A DNA stretch of 64,000 nt from assembly GCF_021049245.1 (NCBI RefSeq), contig NZ_CP088020.1, positions 2,548,001-2,612,000 on the forward strand, given 5' to 3'. The stretch comes from Radiobacillus kanasensis. Lineage in GTDB: Bacteria > Bacillota > Bacilli > Bacillales > Amphibacillaceae. The notes beneath the pieces are model-generated. The model was not told where the DNA came from. It made no database searches and worked only from the letters and a program-made list of their open reading frames with translations. Of the stretch, positions 1-9,682 are shown one piece after another (within the stretch, counting starts at the first letter, position 1; each line of letters begins with the position of its first letter). A program made the translations under genes and the position numbers.

Positions 1-1
1 T

Positions 2-145
<144 letters not shown>

Positions 146-418
146 GGTCGGGCTTAGACTCGTCAGAATTCAGTCCATTTTCTAAAATAGCGGACTAGAT
201 GCCCCGCAAAAAAACATAGGGGCAATGGACCTCAGTTGCGCTATTTCTGCTTTTATTCAGAATTGGGGCTTCTTGTGGACATGAGATCCTTTATTTACTC
301 CTCCGTCGACCAAGTTACATAATTTTAGCTGATTGAGCGGAACTGGTGTCCGGCCAGAGCCTCAAACCGTTGATTGTCGCATTTATCGGATAAATTCATA
401 GACGCAGCATAAAGAAAA
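146..418. other. Gene-free stretch with small inverted repeats
   Basis: No coding frame with a ribosome-binding site was found. A small hairpin (GCCCC at 201-205 with GGGGC at 219-223) sits in it. The text resembles intergenic repeat DNA common in Bacillaceae, but no second copy is present in this window. Confidence 0.4.
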
Positions 419-472
419 AATCCGAACTTATTCAAATTCTTATTAAAGAATTTCGAACCATAGTTCGGATTC
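419..472 (-). terminator. Terminator downstream of ytpB
   Basis: Imperfect inverted repeat (AATCCGAACT arm at each end) followed on the minus strand by TTTTTTCTTTA. It lies just past the ytpB stop. The arms and loop resemble the hairpin at 51121-51175, so the two may belong to one repeat family. Confidence 0.7.
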
Positions 473-502
473 TAATACGAACATTGTTTCCAGCCTTACT
501 TC

Positions 503-1576
503 TTACATTGAACGCATTTTCAACCGGTTATACATTTTGACGTTATAGTGAAAAAAAGAAGACCGAAGCCCACTTGCTCTTAGCAATCGCTTCGTCATTT
601 GCTTCCCACTGGCAAGCTTTTTGACTTTTGGATCAGCTAAATACAGACCTACCAATCCTGTGTGCACCATTTCATGAAATCGTTTATTCGGCAAACTCTG
701 GACGTGCTTATTCGTTTCTACTATAAAGTGTAAAAAGCGTTGTTCCATATTTTCTAAGCTTTCGTAATAACTACAAAAATTTAAATCGCCTTCCTGTTCA
801 TCTTCTTGCTGATCGATATAATAATCCAATAATATATGAAGGCCTTGCATATACGGAAAATAGCTTTCATAAACCTCTTTTGCAAGGGAAGCCGTTATCT
901 GTCCTCCCATGGCATAGGAAACAAGACAAAAGATTCCTAACGTGGATCCACTACATGCCGAAAATTCATACCAGCTCAACCCAGGGTGCTTGTCCTTTTC
1001 TTGGCGAAACCACTCCTCTAATCGCGATACCCTTTCTTCTATTCGGACGTGTTTATGTACTTGCAAGTCACCATATAACGTTTCCAATTCCAACAAGTAA
1101 GGTTGAATCACAGATAAACCTGGAATTTCGGCTAAGCTTTTTTGACATGTCTTCACTAAATCCCTTAGATATCCATCATCCTTTTGTTCCTTCCGTAAAG
1201 CATAATAATTCTGAATTTCATTAGCAGGTGATAAGGCATCTGCCATCGATTGATGCAGAAGGGTGAAGTCATCTGGATCTAATGATGTACTCCGATCACA
1301 CAAATTATCTAAGTAATCACTAATGGTTTGATAGGCTACGATAAACGTAATCGCTTCTTTCCATTTCGGACCTGCAAGCATACTGAAAACAGCCCCACCT
1401 TGACAGTGAAATCGTTTCGATGCAATACTCGCCTGTGCTTGATGACTTAGTTCTTTATTAGGGATTTTTTGTGCTCGTTCGTTCCAATATTGAAGCTCTT
1501 TGTCTACAACTGGAAAAATATCTTGAAAAACCATTTTCATTAGTTTAAAGGATGATTTCGGAACTGAATAGCTCAA
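503..1576 (-). CDS. ytpB: Tetraprenyl-beta-curcumene synthase (YtpB, DUF2600)
   Basis: About 357 residues, all-helical, of the DUF2600 family. In Bacillus subtilis YtpB cyclises a C35 prenyl diphosphate to tetraprenyl-beta-curcumene, a sesquarterpene precursor. An aspartate-rich DYLDNLCD motif lies near residues 87-94, as expected for prenyl-diphosphate/Mg binding. The frame extends to an ATG at 1642, but a TTG at 1576 has a far better ribosome site (GGAGGAG, about five bases before), so I use that start. It is divergent from ytoA, as in relatives. Function is by family; the residues seen are consistent with it. Confidence 0.85.
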   Translation of the reverse strand: MSYSVPKSSFKLMKMVFQDIFPVVDKELQYWNERAQKIPNKELSHQAQASIASKRFHCQGGAVFSMLAGPKWKEAITFIVAYQTISDYLDNLCDRSTSLDPDDFTLLHQSMADALSPANEIQNYYALRKEQKDDGYLRDLVKTCQKSLAEIPGLSVIQPYLLELETLYGDLQVHKHVRIEERVSRLEEWFRQEKDKHPGLSWYEFSACSGSTLGIFCLVSYAMGGQITASLAKEVYESYFPYMQGLHILLDYYIDQQEDEQEGDLNFCSYYESLENMEQRFLHFIVETNKHVQSLPNKRFHEMVHTGLVGLYLADPKVKKLASGKQMTKRLLRASGLRSSFFHYNVKMYNRLKMRSM

Positions 1577-1673
1577 TTTTGCTCCTCCATTTCTTGGCGT
1601 CCACACCTTTAGCCTATTCATAAAGATTATGGTACTATTCATTATATCACCACAAATGGAAGGTGGATTTCAA

Positions 1674-2186
1674 ATGATATACGAATATAAAGGAAAAAAA
1701 CCTGAGCTCCATGAAACAGCCTATGTCTCAGAGGACGTTGTTTTAACTGGAGATATTACGGTGGAAGAGGAAGCTAGCATCTGGTTTAAAACCGTTATTA
1801 GAGGAGACGTGGCACCAGTACATATTGGAAAACGTTCCAACGTACAAGACTTAAGTTTGATTCACCAATCACCAGTCATGCCAGTCATCATTGAAGACGA
1901 TGTTGTCATTGGTCACCAAGTTACCCTTCATTCTGCTGTTATCCGAAAAGGGGCTCTAGTAGGGATGGGGACAATCGTTTTAGATGGTGCTGAAGTAGGT
2001 GAACAAGCTTTCATTGGTGCTGGTAGTTTAATCCCTCCTGGGAAGAAAATTCCACCTCGCACACTCGCTCTTGGTAGTCCCGCAAAGGTCGTTCGTGACT
2101 TAACGGAAGAGGATTTGGAAGAAATGGAGAGAATTAAAGAGTCTTACGTAGAAAAAGCAAAGTATTACAAATCTCTCCAGAAATAA
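1674..2186 (+). CDS. ytoA: Gamma-carbonic-anhydrase-like hexapeptide-repeat protein (YtoA)
   Basis: 170 residues of left-handed beta-helix (hexapeptide repeats such as VVIGHQ, ALVGMG, AFIGAG). Histidines in LIHQ and GHQVTLHS match the metal ligands of gamma-class carbonic anhydrases. The ATG at 1674 has GGAAGGTGG upstream; the earlier in-frame start at 1629 has no such site and would overlap the divergent ytpB promoter region. A cytosolic trimer is expected. The physiological substrate of YtoA-type proteins is not settled, so carbonic anhydrase activity is only a family-level suggestion. Confidence 0.85.
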   Translation: MIYEYKGKKPELHETAYVSEDVVLTGDITVEEEASIWFKTVIRGDVAPVHIGKRSNVQDLSLIHQSPVMPVIIEDDVVIGHQVTLHSAVIRKGALVGMGTIVLDGAEVGEQAFIGAGSLIPPGKKIPPRTLALGSPAKVVRDLTEEDLEEMERIKESYVEKAKYYKSLQK

Positions 2187-2200
2187 AAAAGATCTATTCA

Positions 2201-2247
2201 ACAGGAAAAATAATTTAACGGTGTTAAATATTTTTCCTGTTTTTTTT
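2201..2247 (+). terminator. Terminator after ytoA
   Basis: ACAGGAAAAA...TTTTTCCTGT stem with inner AATTTAAC/GTTAAAT pairing, then a run of eight T. Ideal rho-independent layout. Confidence 0.85.
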
Positions 2248-2284
2248 GTCGAAATGCGTTATTCTAGAACCAGGAGGTGCCATC

Positions 2285-3175
2285 ATGAATTATTACCTTT
2301 TATTATTTAGTCTTATGATGACACTACTTTTCTTTATCTTATTTAAACGAAAACAATCGAAACCAATTATTAAATATGTATTTCTCACCTATGCTATTCT
2401 TTTTTGGCTCTGCACAGCATCTTTAACCACTTTTTACGCTGTTACACATAAGGACAAGATAACAAAATTGTGGGATTCCAAAGAACCTCAGGTAAAGGTT
2501 GCTTCGACGATGCCGTTGCCTGATCCAGCGCTGGAACCTGTTTATCCTTTAGTTGAACAAGCTCAGCTTGCTCCTTCCATTTCATTGAAAGCTCCTAATA
2601 TCAAGCAATACCCAGAGCTTCCAAGAGGCTGTGAAGTAACAAGTCTCGCCATGCTCTTACAATACTTTGATTACCAAGTCGATAAGATGGAGTTAGCGAA
2701 AAAAGTGAAGAAGAGTTCTGCTTCTTATCAAGTAAAGGGTTCTGAAATCCACTTTGGAAATCCCGCCAAAGGGTTTGTCGGTGATATGTACTCTTTTTCC
2801 AAACCCGGACATGGGGTTTATCACGGTCCGATAGCTAAACTTGCCAAAGAATATGCAGGGAATCAAGTAGAGGATTTTAGTGGTGGTTCCTTTTATGAAA
2901 TCATCAAGCACTTAAACGCAAAGCGCCCTGTATGGGTGATTACGAATACCACCTTTAAAAAGTTACCGGATTCCGCCTTTCAAACTTGGAATACACCAGA
3001 TGGAAAAATCAAGGTCACCATGAAGGAACACTCCGTTCTCGTTACAGGATATGATGACAAGTCGATTTATTTTAACGATCCTATTTCAGGAACAACGAAA
3101 AAAGCACCCATTAAAAGCTTCGAGGAAGCCTGGGTGCAAATGGGAAAGCAAGCTATCACGGTTGTTACACCGTAA
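2285..3175 (+). CDS. Membrane-anchored C39-like cysteine peptidase family protein
   Basis: 296 residues from ATG 2285, preceded by AGGAGGTG. Two hydrophobic segments (about residues 1-20 and 30-52) anchor it; the rest is a Peptidase_C39_2-type domain. The putative catalytic Cys is about 116 in LPRGCEVTSL, His about 249 in EHSVLVTGYD, and Asp about 265 in FNDPISG. Such YvpB-like proteins are extracytoplasmic; substrates are unknown. Its last 11 bases overlap the convergent asnB end. Confidence 0.75.
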   Translation: MNYYLLLFSLMMTLLFFILFKRKQSKPIIKYVFLTYAILFWLCTASLTTFYAVTHKDKITKLWDSKEPQVKVASTMPLPDPALEPVYPLVEQAQLAPSISLKAPNIKQYPELPRGCEVTSLAMLLQYFDYQVDKMELAKKVKKSSASYQVKGSEIHFGNPAKGFVGDMYSFSKPGHGVYHGPIAKLAKEYAGNQVEDFSGGSFYEIIKHLNAKRPVWVITNTTFKKLPDSAFQTWNTPDGKIKVTMKEHSVLVTGYDDKSIYFNDPISGTTKKAPIKSFEEAWVQMGKQAITVVTP

Positions 3176-5069
3176 GCTTGCTTTTTGTTTTATCTACTTC
3201 TTGTAGTTCTTCAAAATCAAATTTTCTTTCCACATAAATTTGATGCCATAGCATGAACATCAGTACTGTCCATATCTTACGGCTATAGTCTCCTCTTCCC
3301 GCACAATGTGCTTCTAATAAATCAAGGATAACGGACTTATGCAGTAAGTGGTTGGTCTCACTTTCTCGGATGAGATTTTTCGCCCAATCATGAAGCTCAT
3401 CTTTTAACCAGTGTCTCATCGGTACAGGGAAGCCCAGTTTCTTCCGATCTAAGACATGGTCTGGAACAATCCCTCTAGAAGCTTCTCTTAAAATACTTTT
3501 CGTTGTACCGTTGGCAATTTTTAAATCAACGGGTATTTCACTTGCTACTCGGAACACTTCTTTATCTAAGAATGGTACACGTAACTCTAATGCGTGTGCC
3601 ATTGTCATTTTATCTGCTTTTAATAAAATATCCCCACGCAACCAAGTGTGTATGTCGACGTATTGCATTTGATTTACCGGATGGTAGCTCTCAACATTTT
3701 GATAAAGTTTTTCAGTAATGTTTTGATACGAGATGTTCGATTGGTACGTCTTTAATAGACTTTTCTTCTCTTCTTCTTCGAACATTTTCGCATTTCCAAT
3801 ATACCGATTCTTAAGTGGAGTTGTTCCTCTCTCTAGGAAGCTTTTTCCACGAACCCCTTCTGGTAACACAGCTGCTACTCTAGACAAAAGGCCCTTTGCT
3901 GGTGCTGGAATTGACTGGAACACTTTCAGAGATTCTGGTTCCCGATAAATATTGTATCCACCGAATAGCTCATCCGAACCTTCCCCAGAAAGGACAACGG
4001 TAACATGCTTCGCTGCTTCTCTTGCTACAAAGTAAAGCGGTACACAAGCAGGGTCTGCTAATGGGTCATCCATATGCCACATGATTTTCGGCAGTTTCTC
4101 TACATACTCCTGTGGTGTAATCATGTACGAAATATTTTCAACGTTTAGCTTATCTGCCGTTTCTTTCGCTACATCTACTTCAGAATATCCATCTCTCTCA
4201 AATCCAACGGAGAACGTTTTTAAGTTCGGGTTGAATTCTCTTGCAATAGCAACGATAACAGAGGAATCAATTCCACCAGATAGGAATGAACCGACGGGTA
4301 CATCACTACGCATATGAACATTGACGGAATCATAAAGGACATCCTGAATACGTTTAATCCAGGACTGTTTATCAGTTAGAACCGGCTGGAACGTCGCATG
4401 CCAATAACGAGTAAATTCAATAGGTTGGCCAGGTTTTTTCATAAAGAAATGGCCAGGTTCTACTTTATGTACCCCTTTAGTCATCGTTAAAGGTTCCGGC
4501 ACATACTGGAAGCTTAAATAGTGCTGAAGTGCTTCGGTATCTACTTGATCCTTTTCTTGCATTAATGTGATACTTTTCTTTTCGGACGCAAAATAGGTTC
4601 CTTTTTCCGTGTCACTATAAAACAATGGTTTAATACCAAACGGATCACGAACGCCATAAAACGTTTGCTCTTGTTTATCCCAGATTAAAATGGCGAACAT
4701 TCCTCGAAGCTGTTTAAATGCTTCAGTACGATACTCTTGGAACATTGCAATGATAACTTCTGTATCGGATTCTGTATCAAAGCTATACCCTTTTTCCATT
4801 AAGGACTGGCGAAGCTCCACATAGTTATATATTTCACCGTTAAAGACCATACGATATCGATCATCTTCATAACGGAATGGTTGTTGTCCACTTTCTATGT
4901 CTATAATACTTAATCGACGGAATCCAAAGGATACATATTCATCATGAAAATATCCTTCATCATCGGGTCCTCTATGTGTAATGACATTATTTTTTTCTCG
5001 AAAGCTAGATTGTTCTTCTTGGTTGGGTGCTTGAGATTCATTTCGAATCATCCCGATTAGACCGCACAT
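3165..5069 (-). CDS. asnB: Asparagine synthetase, glutamine-hydrolysing (AsnB)
   Basis: 634 residues. The class II glutaminase domain starts MCGLIGM with catalytic Cys2, followed by the ATP-pyrophosphatase synthetase domain with the SGGIDSS P-loop. It makes asparagine from aspartate, ATP and glutamine in the cytosol. Length matches Bacillus AsnB (about 630). As in B. subtilis it lies next to metK, same strand. A 288-bp gap holding a repeat separates them, so it probably has its own promoter. Confidence 0.95.
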   Translation of the reverse strand: MCGLIGMIRNESQAPNQEEQSSFREKNNVITHRGPDDEGYFHDEYVSFGFRRLSIIDIESGQQPFRYEDDRYRMVFNGEIYNYVELRQSLMEKGYSFDTESDTEVIIAMFQEYRTEAFKQLRGMFAILIWDKQEQTFYGVRDPFGIKPLFYSDTEKGTYFASEKKSITLMQEKDQVDTEALQHYLSFQYVPEPLTMTKGVHKVEPGHFFMKKPGQPIEFTRYWHATFQPVLTDKQSWIKRIQDVLYDSVNVHMRSDVPVGSFLSGGIDSSVIVAIAREFNPNLKTFSVGFERDGYSEVDVAKETADKLNVENISYMITPQEYVEKLPKIMWHMDDPLADPACVPLYFVAREAAKHVTVVLSGEGSDELFGGYNIYREPESLKVFQSIPAPAKGLLSRVAAVLPEGVRGKSFLERGTTPLKNRYIGNAKMFEEEEKKSLLKTYQSNISYQNITEKLYQNVESYHPVNQMQYVDIHTWLRGDILLKADKMTMAHALELRVPFLDKEVFRVASEIPVDLKIANGTTKSILREASRGIVPDHVLDRKKLGFPVPMRHWLKDELHDWAKNLIRESETNHLLHKSVILDLLEAHCAGRGDYSRKIWTVLMFMLWHQIYVERKFDFEELQEVDKTKSKLTV

Positions 5070-5147
5070 AGTTTTGCCTCACTTTCTCTTTCACATCTTA
5101 ATGAGTATATCATAAACAAAATGGGAATACGATAGGCTGTTGACAAA

Positions 5148-5293
5148 AGCACAAGCGCCCGTTTAGCAACGTACGGACTGGACTGAACCGCCGGAGATAA
5201 AGGAAACACGATGAGCAAAGCGAATCGTTTGTTGACTTATCGTACAGAGGTGAGGGAAGTCTCGCTAGTTGCTGGGCGCTGGAGCTGGACGTG
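5148..5293. repeat. Palindromic intergenic repeat, GCGCCC type, copy 1
   Basis: Begins AAGCGCCCGTTTAGCAACG and ends GTTGCTGGGCGCT, so the ends pair, with an inner ACGATGAGC/GACTTATCGT stem. Related ends occur at 20481-20576 and 28470-28552. No reading frame is supported here. Confidence 0.75.
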
Positions 5294-5312
5294 GTCTTAC
5301 TTTGTTTCCCTT

Positions 5313-5349
5313 TAAAAATAAAGAAGGAGCCAAGTGATGACTTAGCCCC
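5313..5349 (-). terminator. Terminator after metK
   Basis: Minus strand GGGGCTAAGT/ACTTGGCTCC stem (two G-T pairs) followed by TTCTTTATTTTT, just past the metK stop. Confidence 0.75.
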
Positions 5350-5357
5350 CTCATTAT

Positions 5358-6554
5358 CTATTTTACTAATTCCTTTAATGAATCAACCTTATCTGTTTTC
5401 TCCCATGGAAAATCCTTATCGGTTCGCCCAAAATGTCCATATGCTGCCGTATCTTTATAGATTGGTCGACGAAGGTCGAGCATTTTGATAATACCAGCAG
5501 GTCTTAAGTCGAAAAGGCTTCGAACCGCTTTTACAAGTTGTTCTTCCGTTGCTTGCCCAGTTCCAAACGTATTGATTGAAATCGACACAGGCTCCGCAAC
5601 ACCAATTGCATATGCAAGTTGGACCTCACAGGAATCTGCTAATCCTGCAGCCACAATATTTTTCGCTACATATCGCGCCGCATACGCAGCAGAGCGATCC
5701 ACCTTCGTTGCATCTTTTCCACTAAACGCTCCACCACCGTGACGCGCGTATCCACCATATGTGTCTACAATAATTTTACGACCCGTTAAGCCGGCATCCC
5801 CTTGAGGACCTCCAATTACAAAACGACCTGTTGGGTTAATAAAATATTTCGTATTTTCATCCAAAAGCTCTTTTGGAACGATTGGGTTGATTACATGTTG
5901 TTTAATATCTTCTTGAATTTGTTTTAATTCAACTTCTGGAGCATGTTGTGTGGAAACGACAATCGTATCAACACGAACTGGTTTATCTTTTTCATCATAC
6001 TCAATCGTCACCTGCGTTTTTCCATCTGGGCGCAAGTAATCTAACGTATGGTCTTTGCGAACATCCGATAAACGTTTGGAAATCTTATGTGCTAACGAAA
6101 TAGGTAATGGCATGAGTTCTGGTGTTTCATTGTTAGCGTAGCCAAACATTAACCCTTGGTCCCCAGCCCCAATCGCTTCTATCTCATCATCCGTCATTTT
6201 ACCTTCACGAGCTTCTAAAGCCTGATTGACGCCACCAGCGATATCTGGTGATTGTTCATCAATAGCGGTTAAAACAGCACATGTTTCTGCATCAAAACCG
6301 AATTTTGCTCTTGTGTATCCAATTTCTTTGATTGTTTTACGAACGATGCTCGGAATGTCTACATACGTAGACGTCGAGATTTCCCCTGCTACAAGAACAA
6401 GCCCTGTCGTTACCGTAGTTTCACAGGCAACCCTTGCATTAGGATCACTTTTTAAAATTTCATCCAAAATGGCATCAGATATCTGATCACTTATTTTGTC
6501 CGGATGTCCTTCCGTTACAGATTCTGATGTGAATAATCGACGATTTGCAGCCAT
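5358..6554 (-). CDS. metK: S-adenosylmethionine synthase (MetK)
   Basis: 398 residues, full length. It makes S-adenosylmethionine from methionine and ATP. Visible motifs: ATP-site GHPDKIS, the [12 protein letters not shown] loop, and the phosphate-binding GGGAFSGKD. The start is [16 protein letters not shown] with a good upstream AGGAGG. A SAM riboswitch with its terminator lies in the leader, so expression should fall when SAM is abundant. Confidence 0.97.
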   Translation of the reverse strand: MAANRRLFTSESVTEGHPDKISDQISDAILDEILKSDPNARVACETTVTTGLVLVAGEISTSTYVDIPSIVRKTIKEIGYTRAKFGFDAETCAVLTAIDEQSPDIAGGVNQALEAREGKMTDDEIEAIGAGDQGLMFGYANNETPELMPLPISLAHKISKRLSDVRKDHTLDYLRPDGKTQVTIEYDEKDKPVRVDTIVVSTQHAPEVELKQIQEDIKQHVINPIVPKELLDENTKYFINPTGRFVIGGPQGDAGLTGRKIIVDTYGGYARHGGGAFSGKDATKVDRSAAYAARYVAKNIVAAGLADSCEVQLAYAIGVAEPVSISINTFGTGQATEEQLVKAVRSLFDLRPAGIIKMLDLRRPIYKDTAAYGHFGRTDKDFPWEKTDKVDSLKELVK

Positions 6555-6728
6555 TCTGCTAAATCCTCCTTTATTTAATACAAATAATACGGTATTTCTC
6601 TCTTTTTCCAGTTTTAAAAAACAAACGAATACTTTGCGATATATTTTAAGATTTACTATTTCGTTCTAATTATGAGTATGGACATGGTTTCGCCGGATTA
6701 GAAAGATTTGCCTTTCATAAATGTCCGG

Positions 6729-6768
6729 AAAAAAGAAAAACCCTTTCCATCATATGTAAGAGGAAAGG
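6729..6768 (-). terminator. SAM-riboswitch expression-platform terminator
   Basis: Minus strand CCTTTCC...GGAAAGG stem followed by GTTTTTCTTTTTT, between the S-box aptamer and metK. Confidence 0.85.
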
Positions 6769-6779
6769 AAATGACCCTT

Positions 6780-6894
6780 CACTCTTCTTATCGCTCAAGG
6801 AGTAGTCCTTGCAACAGGTTAGCACCATGTCCCATTATGAGACGGTTGCTGGGTTTCTTCGGGCCTGTCCCTCCACCAACTCTGGATAAGAGAG
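6780..6894 (-). promoter_or_regulatory. SAM riboswitch (S-box) controlling metK
   Basis: On the minus strand the S-box core is easy to read: P1 5' CTCTTATCCAGAG, then GGTGGAGGGA, GGCCC, GAAACCCAGCAACC, GGTGCTAA, and the P1 closing GATAAGAAGAG. All are diagnostic of the SAM-I class. It lies between a consensus promoter and the metK terminator. SAM binding should favour the terminator. Confidence 0.96.
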
Positions 6895-6910
6895 TATCCG
6901 TTCGCACTTT

Positions 6911-6939
6911 ATCGTAACGAAACGCTCGTATCTTGTCAA
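6911..6939 (-). promoter_or_regulatory. Sigma-A-type promoter for metK leader
   Basis: Minus strand TTGACA (6934-6939), 17-bp spacer, TACGAT (6911-6916), placed just upstream of the SAM riboswitch P1. Confidence 0.8.
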
Positions 6940-6966
6940 TGAAAGTATCTTGACTATCCTGACCTA

Positions 6967-7350
6967 TTAACTAGGAATTTTACATACCCCATTTTCACAT
7001 TTACTTTTGAAAAGACGGTATCGATTTCGAGCAATCCAACGGTACACTGGGATTCCGACATACTTTGCTCCAGGAATGCTCATACATGCTCCAAGCAAAA
7101 AAGTTAATGGGCATTGAAGCAGCATATAGCGGATTGCAAAGTATCCGGAGTACGTCTCCCCTTTATCCGTCAAAATGTGTAGTTCTCCAGCAAGCTTACG
7201 CTTTTCTTCCTCCGATAGGGTATGTTCTTGTTGATAGGCTTGAAAGGATATCCATTGGAATCGTCTAAACCAATCCAGTTTGTTTACGATTCGCTTCGTT
7301 TGATTACATAAATAACAATCTCGATCATATAAAACGGCGGTTTTTCCCAT
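6967..7350 (-). CDS. DCC-family thiol-disulfide oxidoreductase-like protein (DUF393)
   Basis: 127 residues from the ATG at 7350, which has AAAGGGGGGAG upstream; a longer frame to 7428 lacks a site. The N-terminal DRDCYLC is the DCC motif of the DUF393 (YuxK-like) family, a thioredoxin-like fold with a CxxC-type pair. The redox partner is unknown. The gene lies upstream of metK on the same strand, but the metK promoter intervenes. Confidence 0.8.
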   Translation of the reverse strand: MGKTAVLYDRDCYLCNQTKRIVNKLDWFRRFQWISFQAYQQEHTLSEEEKRKLAGELHILTDKGETYSGYFAIRYMLLQCPLTFLLGACMSIPGAKYVGIPVYRWIARNRYRLFKSKCENGVCKIPS

Positions 7351-7503
7351 AACACTCCCCCCTTTCATCGTAACACAAAACAATTTCTTTCGTATTAGTC
7401 TTTCCATATTTGTGTGCATATTCGACAATATGTGATATACTATTAATCAAATAAACAAGTTATAGCGTGTACTATAAATTGTTTTCAAATCCTCATCTCC
7501 TAT

Positions 7504-7541
7504 AAAGAAAAGACACGATAATGTAGTCGTGTCTTTTCTTT
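7504..7541. terminator. Bidirectional terminator
   Basis: Perfect 15-bp inverted repeat AAAGAAAAGACACGA / TCGTGTCTTTTCTTT with A/T tracts on both sides. It overlaps the stop of the Nudix gene and serves it on the minus strand. Confidence 0.85.
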
Positions 7542-8016
7542 ATTTAAAATGTGGTAGTTGCTCAATGATTGTCAAACTAGTTGGCAACACTTCGTCCTTC
7601 ATCATAAAGCTAAAGGTAGAATCTGTTTCTAAGTGCTTTGGTAATTCGTCTAATAGAACGGGTCCATTCGTTTCAAAGTAGTTCGGCTGCTTTTCTAAAT
7701 AATCCACCTTTGAATAATAGACATTTTTGACAATGTTTCCAGCTTTCCCACTCACATAATATTGTCCAATATAATCTATCGTCCCACAGTGACCACCGGT
7801 TTCTTCCCTTACCTCTCTAATGGCAGCGGCTTGAGCGGTTTCGCCTTCTTCCACTTTTCCACCTGGAAACTCGATTCCTCTGTCCTTATGATGTGTTAGT
7901 AACCATTTATTTTCGTATCGACAAATAACCCACACATGTTTCGGTTCCTTTGAAAATGGGTGATCCTCAAAGGACAAGGACACCTCGTTGTTATAATAAT
8001 CCTTAAAGACTTTCAT
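7540..8016 (-). CDS. ytkD: Nudix hydrolase, YtkD-like nucleoside triphosphatase / RNA pyrophosphohydrolase
   Basis: 158 residues, close to B. subtilis YtkD. The Nudix box lies at about residues 53-75 (starting GKVEEGET and containing REVREETGG), giving the Mg-binding glutamates. YtkD-type enzymes hydrolyse oxidised or canonical nucleoside triphosphates and can remove RNA 5' pyrophosphate. Start MKVFKDYYN. The 3' end overlaps the terminator stem. Confidence 0.85.
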   Translation of the reverse strand: MKVFKDYYNNEVSLSFEDHPFSKEPKHVWVICRYENKWLLTHHKDRGIEFPGGKVEEGETAQAAAIREVREETGGHCGTIDYIGQYYVSGKAGNIVKNVYYSKVDYLEKQPNYFETNGPVLLDELPKHLETDSTFSFMMKDEVLPTSLTIIEQLPHFK

Positions 8017-8043
8017 CGGTCTCAGCTTCCTTTTTCATGTCTT

Positions 8044-8610
8044 TTAAAAATGCTTGGTGTTTGTTAGCTTCCATCCGTTATCATATCTAAATTCAAATTC
8101 CACTTGGTAGGATCCATACAAATCACTTTGATTCGTTTGTTGGATGATGACGGTGTCTTCTTTCTTAGATTCTTTATATGTGTTCGTTTTATCAAACCAA
8201 GGTGGTGTTTCGGTTGGAATGACATACAACCCATCTTCTTTTTCTATATAATAGACATCTACATATTTTTTCGCTACTTTTTCTGTCGCAATGGAAGAAA
8301 ATTCTGCAATCAATTCTTTCTTCGTCTGCACATTTACTGCTTTATTATGCTCATCTACTTCTTGTACAAGCTTGTCCATAAAGACATCGGTAATTCGTTC
8401 TAATTCTTTCTCATTCCACGACACGGAATCAGCATTATCTTTTTGGTTGCTCCAAGTAAGGGGACTAAGTCCTGTCTTAGAGGCAGAATGTTTTATAGTG
8501 GATTCTTGATCTGCAGATACAGAGTATTTCCCATCGACATTCACTATGATAAAGAACGGAATAAGTAACGCGAGCAAGATCATTCCCATATGTTTAAGTG
8601 GTTCCTTCAT
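8044..8610 (-). CDS. Secreted or membrane-anchored protein of unknown function
   Basis: 188 residues from the ATG at 8610 (GAGGAGG eight bases upstream; an adjacent in-frame GTG at 8613 is less well placed). Residues 8-26 form one hydrophobic segment, suggesting an uncleaved anchor or signal peptide with the rest outside the membrane. The middle is helical and charged, and the last 60 residues look beta-rich. I do not recognise the family. It ends 27 bp before ytkD on the same strand, so the two may be co-transcribed. Confidence 0.7.
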   Translation of the reverse strand: MKEPLKHMGMILLALLIPFFIIVNVDGKYSVSADQESTIKHSASKTGLSPLTWSNQKDNADSVSWNEKELERITDVFMDKLVQEVDEHNKAVNVQTKKELIAEFSSIATEKVAKKYVDVYYIEKEDGLYVIPTETPPWFDKTNTYKESKKEDTVIIQQTNQSDLYGSYQVEFEFRYDNGWKLTNTKHF

Positions 8611-8871
8611 CACCTTAGCCTCCTCTTACTTAGATAATACCTTCCTTTTTTTCGCTTCAAACATTTTTCTACTCATATATTAAACGTTTCACCATGCTAA
8701 AAAGTTTCATGTTTGGCAAATGTAGTGTTGAATCGACTGTCTTCTGCTAAGTTCACGTGAAGACATGTTGAAATCAAACCACTGCGATGAGCTTTATGTA
8801 AAGATCAGGTCTTTTTATTTTTTAGGAGAAAAGGGCAGTAGAACTACTTTTTATTTCTAGATTTCAATGTT
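8611..8871. other. Intergenic stretch without recognised content
   Basis: AT-rich, with no ribosome-site-supported frame and no clear hairpin except the terminator at its right edge. It presumably carries the promoter for the 8044-8610 gene. Confidence 0.4.
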
Positions 8872-8901
8872 AAAAAGACCTTGTAAAAACTCTACAAGGT
8901 C
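8872..8901 (-). terminator. Terminator after the 8913-9224 gene
   Basis: Minus strand GACCTTGTA-loop-TACAAGGTC followed by TTTTTAAC. Confidence 0.85.
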
Positions 8902-8912
8902 CTTCGCTTCTT

Positions 8913-9224
8913 TTATAAATCCAAAACTCCCATTTTTTCAATATGTTTTCGGGTCGTGTCATCCCCTAAATCATGAATCATTTGAAAAGCGTTTAATATG
9001 CCATCATCAAAGTCATCGTTCGGTTTATCATTATGATATGGAACAATAGGTGTATGGGCTCTCCAAAAGGCATGAATGTCAGCATTGTACATTTGGTTCA
9101 TCATTTCCCTTAATTGGTACACTTCTTCATCTGTAGCTGAAATAATGAATTCATCGTTGTCACCGACTTGAACTTGGGATATTTCCTGGGTGCCTATGTT
9201 TACATAATATTTTTTTCTTTCCAT
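8913..9224 (-). CDS. Conserved-looking small cytosolic protein, function unknown
   Basis: 103 residues, starting MERKKYYVNIG after GGTAGGAGGGTGAAAG. Acidic, no membrane segment. A short beta-rich start is followed by helices, with a histidine/aspartate-rich patch HNDKPNDDFDDG near residue 64. I do not recognise a named domain. It stands alone with its own terminator. Confidence 0.7.
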   Translation of the reverse strand: MERKKYYVNIGTQEISQVQVGDNDEFIISATDEEVYQLREMMNQMYNADIHAFWRAHTPIVPYHNDKPNDDFDDGILNAFQMIHDLGDDTTRKHIEKMGVLDL

Positions 9225-9336
9225 CTTTCACCCTCCTACCCTTTAATTTTCGCAATTAGTTATCTTTTATGTTCAACTTTTTAAACTTTTTGCATAAGGT
9301 AAGATACGTAACACAATCAAAGGAAAGGGTGAAAAG

Positions 9337-9582
9337 ATGCGATTTGCAAATGACATTCTAGAGCGTTACTTTCAACACTTCAATGATAAAGAATCTTTAG
9401 ACGTATTCATCTACTCCGTTTTAGAACAAATGGACGAAACAGACTTACTTCAAGTCTTAAAAGAATGTGATAAAACAGAATTGAATGAGCTACTCACTCA
9501 ATTTTTACGAAATAAATTAGAGCATGAGCTTCATGAAGATGATCAAGAACTAGCCGCTTCCTATTGGACAAACATCCAGTAA
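9337..9582 (+). CDS. Small helical protein, DUF6154-like
   Basis: 81 residues, start MRFANDILER with AAAGGGTGAAAAG before the ATG. Acidic and entirely helical, with VLEQMDETDLLQVLKECDK in the middle. It resembles small Bacillus DUF6154-type proteins; I recall that family only approximately. Divergent from the 8913-9224 gene. Function unknown. Confidence 0.65.
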   Translation: MRFANDILERYFQHFNDKESLDVFIYSVLEQMDETDLLQVLKECDKTELNELLTQFLRNKLEHELHEDDQELAASYWTNIQ

Positions 9583-9682
9583 AATGGAAGCCCTTTCCAC
9601 GTTCCTCACTTAAGGAAAACAGCAGCCTTCAGGTGCAGGTTGAGCCTTGGGTTTGCTTCCTTTATCCAAAAAAGCCATAAAA

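Noticed and set aside
454..467. CGAAC-CATA-GTTCG, a perfect-looking LexA palindrome
   Set aside because: It is part of the 3' hairpin of ytpB and precedes no promoter; the symmetry comes from the terminator stem.
880..1224. 114-codon plus-strand frame inside ytpB
   Set aside because: Antisense shadow of a well-supported gene, no ribosome site or protein family.
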